Of a stretch of 36,186 bases of DNA, positions 1 through 7,574 are shown one piece after another (positions within the stretch are counted from its first letter, which is position 1; every line of letters begins with the position of its first letter). The stretch spans positions 1 through 36,186 of the forward strand of contig CAMWKZ010000029.1 in assembly GCA_947174945.1 (NCBI GenBank), in the 5' to 3' direction. Source of the stretch: an uncultured Prevotellaceae bacterium (GTDB lineage Bacteria; Bacteroidota; Bacteroidia; Bacteroidales; Bacteroidaceae). Below the pieces are notes generated by a model. The model did not search any database. It saw nothing but the letters and a program-made list of their open reading frames with translations, and was not told the origin of the DNA. Both the position numbers and the translations under genes were made by a program.

Positions 1-19
1 CGCCACTTTTTTCCAGGGT

Positions 20-52
20 GAAGTCCCCGTGTCGTCAAGGCGCGGGGACTTC
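20..52 (+). terminator. Rho-independent terminator of a gene left of the window
   Basis: GAAGTCCCCG (20-29) pairs perfectly with CGGGGACTTC (43-52) around a 13-nt loop and is followed by TTCGTTTTTGTT. The T-run lies on the right only, so it ends a rightward transcript that begins outside the window. Confidence 0.8.
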
Positions 53-270
53 TTCGTTTTTGTTGCCCTACTACTACTACTACTATTTCTTCTTTGTTCT
101 CCTCCTCCTTTTTTGTTTCCACCTTCTTGGTGCTCCTTGTCCGCGGCCTGTTGCTCCGCCCTGTTTCCTGCCTGCTGCCTGCTCTTTGTGGCTTGTATGC
201 ACGGAAGTTGATGGTATGGTTGCCTGTTCTCTGCTGTCTGTTTATCCCTGTCCTTGTTGTCTTTGTCTGT

Positions 271-280
271 TGCAAAGGTA
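271..280 (-). promoter_or_regulatory. Possible leftward TACCTTTGCA element
   Basis: The + strand TGCAAAGGTA is TACCTTTGCA on the minus strand, the usual -7 element. No good -33 element is visible and no leftward gene is seen before the window edge, so this may be decayed or drive an untranslated RNA. Confidence 0.35.
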
Positions 281-382
281 CGACATTCGGAAGGTGCGAT
301 GTCCGTTTAGGGCAGTCTAGGGCGCGATAATGCGTGATAATTCCTGTTAATGCTCGTTATTCCTGCTCTGTATTCCTTGGTG

Positions 383-514
383 ATGGGAAGCGGGTTGGTG
401 TGTGGTACGGAGTGCGTTCGTATATGGTGCGGAGCGTGTCGGGACATGGTGCGGAGCACGTTGGCACACGGTGCGGATGCGGTCGGCACACGGTGCGGAA
501 CGTGTCGGCGCATG
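383..514. repeat. 22-bp tandem repeat, copy A
   Basis: Five consecutive 22-bp units begin at 405, 427, 449, 471 and 493, with a degenerate unit before them at 383. Each unit contains TGCGGA near its start and GTCGGC or a close variant after about 5 bases. The same unit recurs at 3180-3311 and 16482-16660. Because 22 is not a multiple of three, the array is not a coding repeat. The left flank (about 329-382) also resembles the left flank of the second copy. Confidence 0.8.
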
Positions 515-611
515 GTGTACCCCGTGCTCCTTTAGTGCTGCCTTTGGGCTGTTTCCTGCCCGTCAGGTGCCCGGAATGGTGAAATAGTGTTAAAAAACGG
601 AGGAAATCGCT

Positions 612-650
612 GGGGGGGGGTAGAAGTTGGAAAAGTTTTCGTACCTTTGC
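612..650 (+). promoter_or_regulatory. TACCTTTGC promoter with a G9 tract at the -33 position
   Basis: TACCTTTGC lies at 642-650. A run of nine G (612-620) ends where a TTTG -33 element would be expected, about 20 bases upstream. No protein start with supporting features follows, so the likely product is an RNA. Confidence 0.5.
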
Positions 651-656
651 ACCCGC

Positions 657-889
657 ACACAACTAGTAATTTTAATCTATATTTATCATTTTCCTCAGGG
701 TGGAAGTTGTCTGTGAAGATGGCTTCCACCTATTGTGTCGTGTCGGAGGGTGTGGTGATGGCTTGTGACAGTATGGGGGAGAGGATGTCTTTCCCGTATA
801 TCTGTGTTTTTGTTGTCACTCTTGATGTGGTGCCGGTTGCATTCGGGCTATTGGTGCGTGGCCTGTTTTTCAGGAAAAACGGCTTTTAT
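657..889 (+). ncRNA. Candidate non-coding RNA unit 1
   Basis: The unit is bounded by the promoter at 642-650 and a terminator-like hairpin at 861-889: GCC-t-GTTTTT, loop CAGG, AAAAAC-GGC, then TTTTAT. Near the 5' end GGTGGAAG (699-706) pairs with CTTCCACC (723-730) around a 16-nt loop. No known RNA family was recognised. The call rests only on promoter, hairpins and the absence of a credible reading frame. Confidence 0.3.
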
Positions 890-914
890 GGGAAACTTTT
901 TTGCCTGATGTGTG

Positions 915-943
915 TTGTGTCTGGGGAAAATGTTGTATCTTTG
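915..943 (+). promoter_or_regulatory. Promoter of candidate RNA unit 2
   Basis: TTG at 915-917 and TATCTTTG at 936-943 are spaced 18 bases apart, close to the Bacteroidota vegetative promoter layout. Confidence 0.5.
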
Positions 944-948
944 TATCT

Positions 949-1072
949 GCAAACTCACGCCGGGCCGGCTTCTTCCATGGGCGATGCGACCAGGGTCGAC
1001 GGGATGGACGCCGGAGTGGCTACAGGGAGGGAGCGCTACATTTTGGAAATGCGTCGCTGACGCTTTGTTTTT
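949..1072 (+). ncRNA. Candidate structured non-coding RNA unit 2
   Basis: Just downstream of the promoter, three stems nest inside one another: CCGGC 965-969 with GCCGG 1010-1014; TCCAT 974-978 with ATGGA 1004-1008; CGAC 987-990 with GTCG 995-998 around a CAGG tetraloop. A small hairpin GCGTC-GCT-GACGC (1051-1063) followed by TTTGTTTTT (1064-1072) would end the transcript at about 125 nt. Read-through could reach the stronger hairpin at 1161-1194. It does not show the hallmarks of tmRNA, RNase P RNA or SRP RNA. Family unknown. Confidence 0.4.
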
Positions 1073-1160
1073 GGCCGTTTTGAAACTTCCACAATCAAAA
1101 GACAAGTCAAGAGCATAGCAGAGGTTGGTGCTGCGGGTAGGTATATAGCCGTCCCGTCTG

Positions 1161-1198
1161 GCGTGCCGAAGGCTAACCATGCCTTCATGCACGCTTTT
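1161..1198 (+). terminator. Hairpin with T-run
   Basis: GCGTGC (1161-1166) and GAAGGC (1168-1173) pair with GCACGC (1189-1194) and GCCTTC (1181-1186) around a 7-nt loop, with small bulges. TTTT follows at 1195-1198. It could end RNA unit 2 or act as an attenuator ahead of the sulfatase gene at 1385. Confidence 0.55.
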
Positions 1199-1384
1199 AC
1201 GGGCGTATTATGTATACCAACGGCGTGGGTGTCACTCTGTCTCGTTCACTTGTCTGGGCTGTGGAAGGCCTCAAAATGGCGAACGGGCAGAAGCCAGATA
1301 CCCCGCTTTTCTTTTTGTGGCTGACGGAACATTGACTTAACGAAGTCCGATTATGGGTGTTTGGCGGACAGATGAATTTATCTG

Positions 1385-3097
1385 ATGAAAACGCCACGTG
1401 TTCTAAATCTAATCAATCCCGTTTGGCTTATTCTCGGCCTGTGCGGCCTGAATCTCTTTGTCATGCACTACTATATTCTGTTCTCATACGGATTGGAGGG
1501 AGAATATGATATTACGCAATTCATTGATAATCTTCTTGGGATATGCTTTGATGTGAGTGTCTTGTACCTTGCTTTCTTCCTGCTGTCGCTGAGAAGGAAT
1601 ATGGCTGCCGTGTCCATGTGCTTTGTGGTTACATGGCTGTGGAGCTTTTCCAATATCATATACTCAAGGTTCTTCTTTCATTATTTGTCTTTGTCGGCTA
1701 TCAGTCAAGGTGGTGTTCTGACTGACAGCCTGATTCTCAGGTGTATTGCAAACTGTTTCCAGCCGATAGACTTGTACTACCTGTTTGCTGTCCTGTTGTA
1801 TGCTATCCTGTTAAGGATGAAGCCGACAGCGATGCCGTTGCATGTACCAAGAAAGGTTCTGGCATTATTATGTATAATGATGGTGATAGACATATTGGGC
1901 CACATGTCCTATTGCATTTATATTCCCCAGTTTCGGTATGTAAGCTATTTCAATCATAGAATATATGCGAGGCATTTAAGGGGGAACCGTGCATTGCTAA
2001 GTGAAAGGTATTTCTGTTTGGGTGGTTTAAGGACTATTGGCACTGATATGGTGATTAGCTTGCAAGGGAGGATGGAACTGACGGACGAGCAGCTGGCGGA
2101 GTGTAAGGCGGTAATTTCCCAGAATCAAATCGGCATGTCAGATACGGCCGAGGCCTTTTCCTGTCGGAATATTATCTTTATTCTCGTTGAGTCGTATATG
2201 TCCTTCACCTCCGACATGAGGGTTTGTGGTAAGGAGGTGACGCCTTTCCTGAACTCTTTGAAGCATAGCGATACGGTTTATTATAACGGACGGATGCGTG
2301 AGAATGTAACCCTCGGGGAGTCCTCTGACGGGCAGTTTATCTATATGGCGGGGCTGCTTCCGTTGCGCTCTGAGGTTACGGTGTCCATAGCATCTGACAG
2401 AACCCTGCATGGGTTACCCAAAATGCTGGGCAGAGAGTCGCGGATGGTGATACCGAGCCTTGCCTCTGTGTGGCAACAAGATGGGATGTGCCGACAATAT
2501 GGCTTCGACAGCCTCTATACCAGTAATGACTATGGTGACGGTCACACCAACACACTGAATGACGAGCAGGTGCTTCAGTTGGCGATGCAGAAGGACAGGG
2601 CTTCGCGCCAGCCATTCTTCTCCGTTGTTCTTACCATGTCTATGCACTCGCCGTACATAGAGCAGATAGACCCGTCGTTCCCCATATCAGACCCCTCCAT
2701 GCCCAACGACCTTGTCTGCTACCTGAACGTCTGCCACTATACGGACCGCCAGTTGGAGAGATACTTTGAGCATCTGCGGCGGACGGGGCTTTACGACAAC
2801 AGCCTCATAGTGATAGCGGCAGACCATCCAGTGCATGTCACGGACTTTGGAGGTATGGGCAAGGAGATACCGTTCTACCTCGTTAACATCCCTCGTGACC
2901 TTCGTGCAAGGATGTGGAAAGGCGAGTGCAACCAGATAGATGTCTATACAACTCTGCTGGACCTGCTGGGTGTTAAGTCCGACTGGCATGGGCTGGGACG
3001 GTCTCTTTTGTCGCCGGACTACAGCAGCTCCATTGCCCCGAAGAAGTGGGATGTGTCTGAGTGGATAATCAGAGGGGACTACTTTTTGCAGCATTAA
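1385..3097 (+). CDS. LTA synthase-like membrane sulfatase / phosphoglycerol transferase
   Basis: A 570-residue inner-membrane protein. About five hydrophobic segments lie between residues 12 and 177, followed by an extracytoplasmic alkaline-phosphatase/sulfatase domain from about residue 262. Metal-site motifs of the LtaS family are visible: ILVES with E269, GESSDGQF at 311-318, MHSPY with H421 and AADHPVH with D480 and H481. In Gram-positive LtaS the nucleophile is the Thr of GKTSD; the aligned residue here is Ser313. Bacteroidota do not make classical lipoteichoic acid, so the substrate may be another phosphoglycerol or phosphoethanolamine head-group transfer at the cell surface. No TAnnTTTG promoter lies directly upstream. 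The gene stands alone between two non-coding stretches. Confidence 0.85.
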   Translation: MKTPRVLNLINPVWLILGLCGLNLFVMHYYILFSYGLEGEYDITQFIDNLLGICFDVSVLYLAFFLLSLRRNMAAVSMCFVVTWLWSFSNIIYSRFFFHYLSLSAISQGGVLTDSLILRCIANCFQPIDLYYLFAVLLYAILLRMKPTAMPLHVPRKVLALLCIMMVIDILGHMSYCIYIPQFRYVSYFNHRIYARHLRGNRALLSERYFCLGGLRTIGTDMVISLQGRMELTDEQLAECKAVISQNQIGMSDTAEAFSCRNIIFILVESYMSFTSDMRVCGKEVTPFLNSLKHSDTVYYNGRMRENVTLGESSDGQFIYMAGLLPLRSEVTVSIASDRTLHGLPKMLGRESRMVIPSLASVWQQDGMCRQYGFDSLYTSNDYGDGHTNTLNDEQVLQLAMQKDRASRQPFFSVVLTMSMHSPYIEQIDPSFPISDPSMPNDLVCYLNVCHYTDRQLERYFEHLRRTGLYDNSLIVIAADHPVHVTDFGGMGKEIPFYLVNIPRDLRARMWKGECNQIDVYTTLLDLLGVKSDWHGLGRSLLSPDYSSSIAPKKWDVSEWIIRGDYFLQH

Positions 3098-3128
3098 TTA
3101 AGGTTGGCAGCTAAGGCAATATAGGTTG

Positions 3129-3311
3129 CGATAACTCCTGATAAAGCTCGCTATTTCGCCCTGTTTGCGTCCTTTCGTGGTGCGAAACGCACGGGTGTTT
3201 TGTGCGGAGTGCGTCCGTGCGTGATGCGGATGCGGTCGGCACACGATGCGGAGCGTGTCGGCACATGATGCGGACGCGGTCGGCGCATGGTGCGGAACGC
3301 GTCGGCGCATG
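3129..3311. repeat. 22-bp tandem repeat, copy B
   Basis: Units of 22 bp begin at 3202, 3224, 3246, 3268 and 3290, with a degenerate unit at 3180. They match copy A unit by unit. The left flank (3129-3180) resembles 329-382, including GCGATAA and GCTCG(T/C)TATT. Both copies end in a partial unit TGTANCCC. The repeat lies directly downstream of the sulfatase gene. Confidence 0.8.
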
Positions 3312-3407
3312 ATGTAACCCCAGTCCGCTGATTTGCTCCTGCCGATAGGGGTGTTTTGGCTCCTATCATCATGGGGGAGGCTTGGTCAGGGGGCTGGTGT
3401 CATTTTA

Positions 3408-3453
3408 AAAGCCCCTTCCGCAGAGAACTTGACACTCTTAGGGAAGGGGCTTT
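3408..3453 (-). terminator. Terminator of tRNA-Arg
   Basis: AAAGCCCCTTCC (3408-3419) pairs perfectly with GGAAGGGGCTTT (3442-3453). On the minus strand the stem is followed by a TTTT-rich tail (from 3401-3410), fitting termination of the leftward tRNA transcript. Confidence 0.75.
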
Positions 3454-3473
3454 GCCTATTACATGAAAAGATG

Positions 3474-3547
3474 TGACCCCGTTGGGATTCAAACCCAAGA
3501 CCTTCAGAACCGGAATCTGACGCTCTATTCAGCTAAGCTACGGAGCC
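3474..3547 (-). tRNA. tRNA-Arg (anticodon CCG)
   Basis: The minus strand folds as a 74-nt cloverleaf. Acceptor stem GGCTCCG pairs with CGGGGTC (with G-U pairs), discriminator base A. The anticodon arm is TCAGA-TTCCGGT-TCTGA, giving anticodon CCG, which reads CGG. The variable loop is AGGTC and the T arm is TTGGG-TTTGAAT-CCCAA. The 3' CCA is not encoded. It has its own promoter and terminator. Confidence 0.95.
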
Positions 3548-3556
3548 AAATGTGGA

Positions 3557-3566
3557 TGCAAAGGTA
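3557..3566 (-). promoter_or_regulatory. tRNA-Arg promoter -7 element
   Basis: TACCTTTGCA on the minus strand ends 9 bases before the first tRNA nucleotide, so transcription would start at or just before the mature 5' end. Confidence 0.7.
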
Positions 3567-3695
3567 CTACAATTAATTCAGAATGAAGAATTAGAACGTA
3601 AGAATTATATTCTTTTAAGGTTTAGGGTGCGTTCGCAAAATGCAAGGGTAACGGGCGTAAAAGTGACATTCTGCAAAAATAATTGCCGATTTTGC

Positions 3696-3727
3696 TTGCG
3701 GTTTAATCTAAAAGTAGTACCTTTGCA
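3696..3727 (+). promoter_or_regulatory. asnA promoter
   Basis: TTG at 3696-3698 and TACCTTTGCA at 3718-3727 are separated by 19 bases, matching the Bacteroidota promoter layout. The transcript would have a leader of about 40 nt before asnA. Confidence 0.75.
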
Positions 3728-3771
3728 GGTGCAAATCGTAAATTGTAAATGGCAAAATAGTAAATAACAAA

Positions 3772-4809
3772 ATGAGTCAACTGATAAAACCGATTGATTA
3801 CGAGCCGTTGCTCGACACGAAACAGACGGAGCAGGGTATTAAACTGATTAAGGAGTTCTTTCAGCAGAACTTGTCGACGGAGTTGCGGCTGCGCCGTGTG
3901 ACGGCTCCGCTGTTTGTGCTGAAGGGGCTGGGCATCAACGACGACCTGAATGGCGTGGAGCGTGCCGTGACGTTTCCCATCAAGGATTTGGGCGACGCAC
4001 GTGCCGAGGTGGTGCACTCGCTGGCTAAGTGGAAGCGGCTGTCGCTGGCTGAATACAAGATAGAGCCGGGCTACGGCATTTATACCGACATGAACGCCAT
4101 TCGTGCCGATGAGGAGCTGGACAACCTGCACTCGTTGTACGTGGACCAGTGGGACTGGGAGGCCGTGATTACCCGTGAGCAACGCACGATAGCGTTTCTG
4201 AAGAACGTGGTCGAGCGCATCTATGCCGCTATTCGCCGCACGGAGTATCTGACGTGTGAGACTTATCCGCAAATCAAGCCCTTCCTGCCAGAGAAAATCA
4301 AGTTCATCCATGCCGAGGAACTGTTACAACTCTATCCCGACAAGTCGCCGCGCGAGCGCGAAGATGCCATCTGTCAGCAGTATGGTGCTGTGTTCATTAT
4401 CGGCATTGGTGGTGTGTTGCCAGACGGTAAGAAGCACGACGGGCGTGCCCCGGACTATGACGACTGGTCGACGGTGGGCGAGAACGGGCTGGCTGGCCTG
4501 AACGGTGACATCTTGATATGGTACCCCGTGCTGGGGCGGTCGTTTGAGTTGTCGTCAATGGGCATTCGCGTAGATAAGGAGTCGCTGCTGCGCCAGCTGA
4601 AGATAGAGAACAAGGAGGAGCGCCGTGAGCTGTACTTCCACCAGAAGTTGCTGAATGGCGAGCTGCCACTGAGCATCGGCGGTGGTATCGGTCAGAGCCG
4701 TTTGTGCATGGTATTGTTGCATAAGGGACACATCGGCGAGATACAAGCATCCATCTGGCCCGATGCCATGCGTCAAGAATGCAAGCAGCTGGGTATGCAG
4801 CTGATATAG
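3772..4809 (+). CDS. asnA: Aspartate--ammonia ligase
   Basis: AsnA makes asparagine from aspartate, ammonia and ATP in the cytoplasm. The 345-residue protein matches the usual AsnA length (about 330-345) and the class II aminoacyl-tRNA-synthetase-like fold. Family features seen include an N-terminal block with LRLRRVTAPLF, the segment DLNGVERAV, the block EPGYGIYTDMNAIR, VDQWDWE, and the C-terminal GGGIGQSRLCM, which corresponds to class II motif 3. It has its own promoter and ends 2 bases from the converging dnaX gene. Confidence 0.97.
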   Translation: MSQLIKPIDYEPLLDTKQTEQGIKLIKEFFQQNLSTELRLRRVTAPLFVLKGLGINDDLNGVERAVTFPIKDLGDARAEVVHSLAKWKRLSLAEYKIEPGYGIYTDMNAIRADEELDNLHSLYVDQWDWEAVITREQRTIAFLKNVVERIYAAIRRTEYLTCETYPQIKPFLPEKIKFIHAEELLQLYPDKSPREREDAICQQYGAVFIIGIGGVLPDGKKHDGRAPDYDDWSTVGENGLAGLNGDILIWYPVLGRSFELSSMGIRVDKESLLRQLKIENKEERRELYFHQKLLNGELPLSIGGGIGQSRLCMVLLHKGHIGEIQASIWPDAMRQECKQLGMQLI

Positions 4810-4811
4810 GC

Positions 4812-6632
4812 TTATGCCAGTTCGAGACTAAGTAGCTCCCTCAATTTAGCGATTGAGGGATTTGCTTTTTCCATCAGTTCATACTGTTCGCGCCGCGTCA
4901 GTATGCGCACTTGCTCGTGGTGTTCGGCCACGCGCAGCGACAGCGTGATGGACTTGTTGTGCAGATAGAGCTTCAGGGTGTTGACGATGCTGCCCTTGAT
5001 TTCCTCCAGCTGCTCAAGTGCCAGCTGGTTCTCCACTACCACTTCAACGGCAGGGAAGTCGGTAATGACGGGGTTCATGTTCTTCATGCGGGTGGCTACA
5101 CCGCTCAGCCGCTGCGGCATACGGTTGCACATTGACATCCATTGCAGCTCTAAGTCCTGCTGACTGAAAGCCTGCTCTTCGTCTTTTGTGGCTGCATTCG
5201 GGTCGTTAGCATCCAGCGTGCCCGGTATGATGTGCATCTTCTTGGGCTTCGCCATTTGCCGTAGGTTGTTCCATGAGAAGCCCACGGACGACTTCAGTTG
5301 TGGCCGCGCCGTGGCAGAGTAGGTAGTCGGCTGGGCAGTGCTGGCTGGCGTTTGGGGTGCGTCAGCCGTAACAGTCGTTGCAGAATCAGCCGTGTCGGTA
5401 GTGTCAGATGGGGTTGACACGACAGGCTTGGCCGCAGCCACCTGCTGAGCTGCTTGCTTGGGCTGTGCCTGTGGTGTCAGGTACTTAAACAGGGATTTCA
5501 GTCTTCTGGGCCTACGCCCACTGCCAGCCCCCTCGTCGGGCTGTGTGATTTGTGCTATCTCGATGATAGTCAGCTCCACCAGCAATCGCTTGTTGCTCGA
5601 CTGCCGATAGTTGATGTCACACTGGTTCATGAGCTGCAGCGCCTTGTACAGAAACGGTATGGGGCATTTCTGCGCCTGTTGCTGATAGCGCTCGCGCTGC
5701 TGGTCGCTTACCTCCAACAGTGGCAGCGTCTGTGGGTCGCGGGCCATCAGCACATTGCGCACGTGCTTGGCCAGTCCGCCGATAAGCAGTCCGCCGTCGA
5801 ATCCCTTGGCAATGATGCCGTTGAGCAGCACCATCGCTTCGGCTACCTTGTTCTGTACGGCCAAGTCAACGAGCTGGAAATAATTCTCAGAGTCAAGCAC
5901 GTTCAGGTCCTCTATTACCTTTTGGTAGGTGATGTTCCCCTGACAGAAAGATGCTGCCTGGTCGAAGATGGACAGTGCATCGCGCATTCCGCCATCGGCC
6001 TTCTCGGCAATGACGGCCAGTGCTTCCTCCTCGTAGGCTATGCCCTCTTTGTCGGCCACGCTCTTCAGGTGGTCAATGGTGTTGCGCACCGTCATGCGCT
6101 CGAAGTCGTAAATTTGGCACCGGCTGAGGATGGTAGGCAGAATCTTGTGTTTCTCGGTGGTGGCCAAAATGAAGATGACGTGGGCAGGCGGCTCCTCCAG
6201 CGTCTTCAGAAAAGCGTTGAAGGCGGCAGTCGAAAGCATGTGCACCTCGTCAATGATGAACACCTTGTACTTGCCCACCTGTGGTGGTATGCGTGTTTGC
6301 TCCATCAGCGTCTTGATGTGCTCCACCGAGTTGTTGGAAGCCGCGTCCAGTTCAAAGATGTTAAACGAGCGCTGCTCGTTGAATGCCTGACAACTCTCGC
6401 ACTGCCCGCAGGCCTCGCCGTCGGGGGTAGGTGTCAGGCAGTTGATAGCCTTGGCGAAGATACGGGCGCAGGTGGTCTTGCCCACACCGCGCGGTCCGCA
6501 GAACAGGTAAGCATGGGCCAGCTTCCCGCTTTTTACGGCATTCTTCAGTGTGGTGGTCAGAGCCTGTTGGCCTACCACTGTGTCGAATGACGTGGGCCTG
6601 TATTTTCGCGCTGATACGATATACTCTTCCAT
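4812..6632 (-). CDS. dnaX: DNA polymerase III subunit gamma/tau (clamp loader)
   Basis: DnaX is the ATPase of the clamp loader that places the sliding clamp on DNA. The 606-residue protein has an AAA+ module with Walker A GPRGVGKT (46-53), zinc-site cysteines C65, C75, C78 and C81, Walker B IIDEVH (127-131) and a sensor region ILATTE. Domain III follows, then a Pro/Ala/Thr-rich linker at about 390-445, and a C-terminal tau-like domain. I saw no A-AAA-AAG slippery site near the linker, so a programmed frameshift giving gamma is not evident. The start at 6632 lies 22 bases downstream of a minus-strand TATCTTTG element. Confidence 0.97.
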   Translation of the reverse strand: MEEYIVSARKYRPTSFDTVVGQQALTTTLKNAVKSGKLAHAYLFCGPRGVGKTTCARIFAKAINCLTPTPDGEACGQCESCQAFNEQRSFNIFELDAASNNSVEHIKTLMEQTRIPPQVGKYKVFIIDEVHMLSTAAFNAFLKTLEEPPAHVIFILATTEKHKILPTILSRCQIYDFERMTVRNTIDHLKSVADKEGIAYEEEALAVIAEKADGGMRDALSIFDQAASFCQGNITYQKVIEDLNVLDSENYFQLVDLAVQNKVAEAMVLLNGIIAKGFDGGLLIGGLAKHVRNVLMARDPQTLPLLEVSDQQRERYQQQAQKCPIPFLYKALQLMNQCDINYRQSSNKRLLVELTIIEIAQITQPDEGAGSGRRPRRLKSLFKYLTPQAQPKQAAQQVAAAKPVVSTPSDTTDTADSATTVTADAPQTPASTAQPTTYSATARPQLKSSVGFSWNNLRQMAKPKKMHIIPGTLDANDPNAATKDEEQAFSQQDLELQWMSMCNRMPQRLSGVATRMKNMNPVITDFPAVEVVVENQLALEQLEEIKGSIVNTLKLYLHNKSITLSLRVAEHHEQVRILTRREQYELMEKANPSIAKLRELLSLELA

Positions 6633-6654
6633 AGTTTATAAGCGAATTTGCCCA

Positions 6655-6662
6655 CAAAGATA
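6655..6662 (-). promoter_or_regulatory. dnaX promoter -7 element
   Basis: TATCTTTG on the minus strand, 22 bases upstream of the dnaX start codon. The -33 element is not clear. Confidence 0.6.
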
Positions 6663-6706
6663 TAAAATAAATATGAATAATGAACTATGTATTATGAATT
6701 TTTGTG

Positions 6707-6716
6707 TATCTTTGCA
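6707..6716 (+). promoter_or_regulatory. Promoter of the division-protein gene
   Basis: TATCTTTGCA lies 20 bases upstream of the ATG at 6737. It overlaps a possible earlier start (6704), which therefore cannot be used from this promoter. Confidence 0.7.
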
Positions 6717-6736
6717 ATCGAAAACCAGACAGCAGC

Positions 6737-7090
6737 ATGAAGAAGGTAAGAAACATACTCCTCAGGGTGTACCACGTCCGTGGCCTAAAATACATTGTCG
6801 TGTCCGTGCTGGCCGTCGTCCTGATTGGCTTCGTCGATGAGAATAGCGTGTGGAAGCACTTCCGCAACCGTCAGCACATTGGCCAGTTGCAAGCCGAGAT
6901 AGCTCGGTACAAGAAGCAGAACCAGAGCGACTTAGAACAAATCAAGCAGTTGGACAGCGACCCTAAGTCAATAGAGAAGATAGCCCGTGAGCGGTACTTC
7001 ATGAAGGCCGACGATGAGGACATCTTTGTGCTGAGCGATGACGAAGAACAGGTACAAACCAATATGTTATCAGATGAGACAGCTAAGTAG
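6737..7090 (+). CDS. FtsB/DivIC-family septum formation initiator
   Basis: A 117-residue bitopic membrane protein: a short basic N-terminus, one membrane segment (about residues 18-34), then a coiled coil (about 45-80) with the family signature SIEKIARERYFMK near residue 80. FtsB/DivIC proteins bridge the division complex together with FtsL and FtsQ. The acidic tail (DDEEQ) is common in Bacteroidota members. The ATG at 6737 was chosen because the longer reading starts inside the promoter. The next gene overlaps its 3' end. Confidence 0.85.
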   Translation: MKKVRNILLRVYHVRGLKYIVVSVLAVVLIGFVDENSVWKHFRNRQHIGQLQAEIARYKKQNQSDLEQIKQLDSDPKSIEKIARERYFMKADDEDIFVLSDDEEQVQTNMLSDETAK

Positions 7091-7475
7091 ATTGGAAACG
7101 AGCCTGCTGTTGGCGGGTGGATTGCTGATGGTGATAGGAGCTGGAGCCACGATGCTGTTGCAGTCGTGGGCGGCCTTTGTCTTTGCACCGGGTGCCCTGC
7201 TGTTTGCTGTTATGCAGATGCGCCAGACTTATGAAGGTACCAACTTTGTAGTGCGCCGCCTGCGTCATATCATGTTGCTTAGCGACGTACTTTTCCTATT
7301 GGCTGCCCTGCTGATGCTGGCTAACCAGCATAATTTTCTTGGCTTGAGCCAGCTTACCTATATTAAATATGTCCATAACAACTGGATAGTTGTGTTGCTC
7401 GTAGCTGCCGTCTTACAGCTGTACACCAGCCATCGAATTGCTAACGAATTGGAAAAAGAGGCAAAAAAACGCTAA
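7074..7475 (+). CDS. Small membrane protein of unknown function
   Basis: 133 residues with about four hydrophobic segments: near residues 9-25, 29-42, 63-82 and 100-117, with the basic stretch RRLRH between the second and third. The ATG at 7074 gives a 17-bp overlap with the upstream division gene, typical of translational coupling; an in-frame ATG at 7038 would overlap more. No domain recognised. Its position behind an FtsB-like gene suggests, but does not prove, an envelope role. Confidence 0.7.
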   Translation: MRQLSRLETSLLLAGGLLMVIGAGATMLLQSWAAFVFAPGALLFAVMQMRQTYEGTNFVVRRLRHIMLLSDVLFLLAALLMLANQHNFLGLSQLTYIKYVHNNWIVVLLVAAVLQLYTSHRIANELEKEAKKR

Positions 7476-7534
7476 ATAAATGCGCTAATGTTTTAAAATG
7501 CGCAAATATTTTTTCATATTTCAATATGTTGTTG

Positions 7535-7544
7535 TACATTTGCG
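7535..7544 (+). promoter_or_regulatory. Promoter of the lipoprotein-pyrC-plsC run
   Basis: TACATTTGCG fits TAnnTTTG and lies 30 bases before the ATG at 7575. The five genes downstream have tiny gaps or overlaps and no other clear promoter. Confidence 0.6.
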
Positions 7545-7574
7545 AGCGATTTCAATAACAACATGGAATAGTCT

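Larger units (their letters stand above)
53..1384. other. Long stretch without a convincing protein gene
   Basis: Open frames here overlap each other on both strands, show no recognisable domain and several run through promoter elements or the 22-bp repeats. The first 150 bases are pyrimidine-rich. The stretch contains the 22-bp tandem repeat, two TAnnTTTG promoters on the + strand and several hairpins followed by T-runs, all listed separately. The arrangement suits non-coding RNAs and repeats better than coding sequence. Confidence 0.6.

Noticed and set aside
405..514. Possible CRISPR array
   Set aside because: The units follow each other directly with no spacers, and no cas genes are present.
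307..662. Overlapping open frames on both strands across the first 22-bp repeat array
   Set aside because: Open frames in several phases are a by-product of the GC-rich repeat; 22 bp is not a multiple of three, so no coherent repeat protein results.
587..1060. A 157-codon open frame on the + strand
   Set aside because: It begins before the TACCTTTGC promoter, runs through a second promoter and hairpins with T-runs, and has no recognisable domain.
945..1200. tmRNA, RNase P RNA or SRP RNA
   Set aside because: None of the conserved sequence blocks of these RNAs could be found in the region.
5454..6590. A 378-codon frame opposite dnaX
   Set aside because: Antisense shadow of a firmly identified gene; no domain or promoter of its own.
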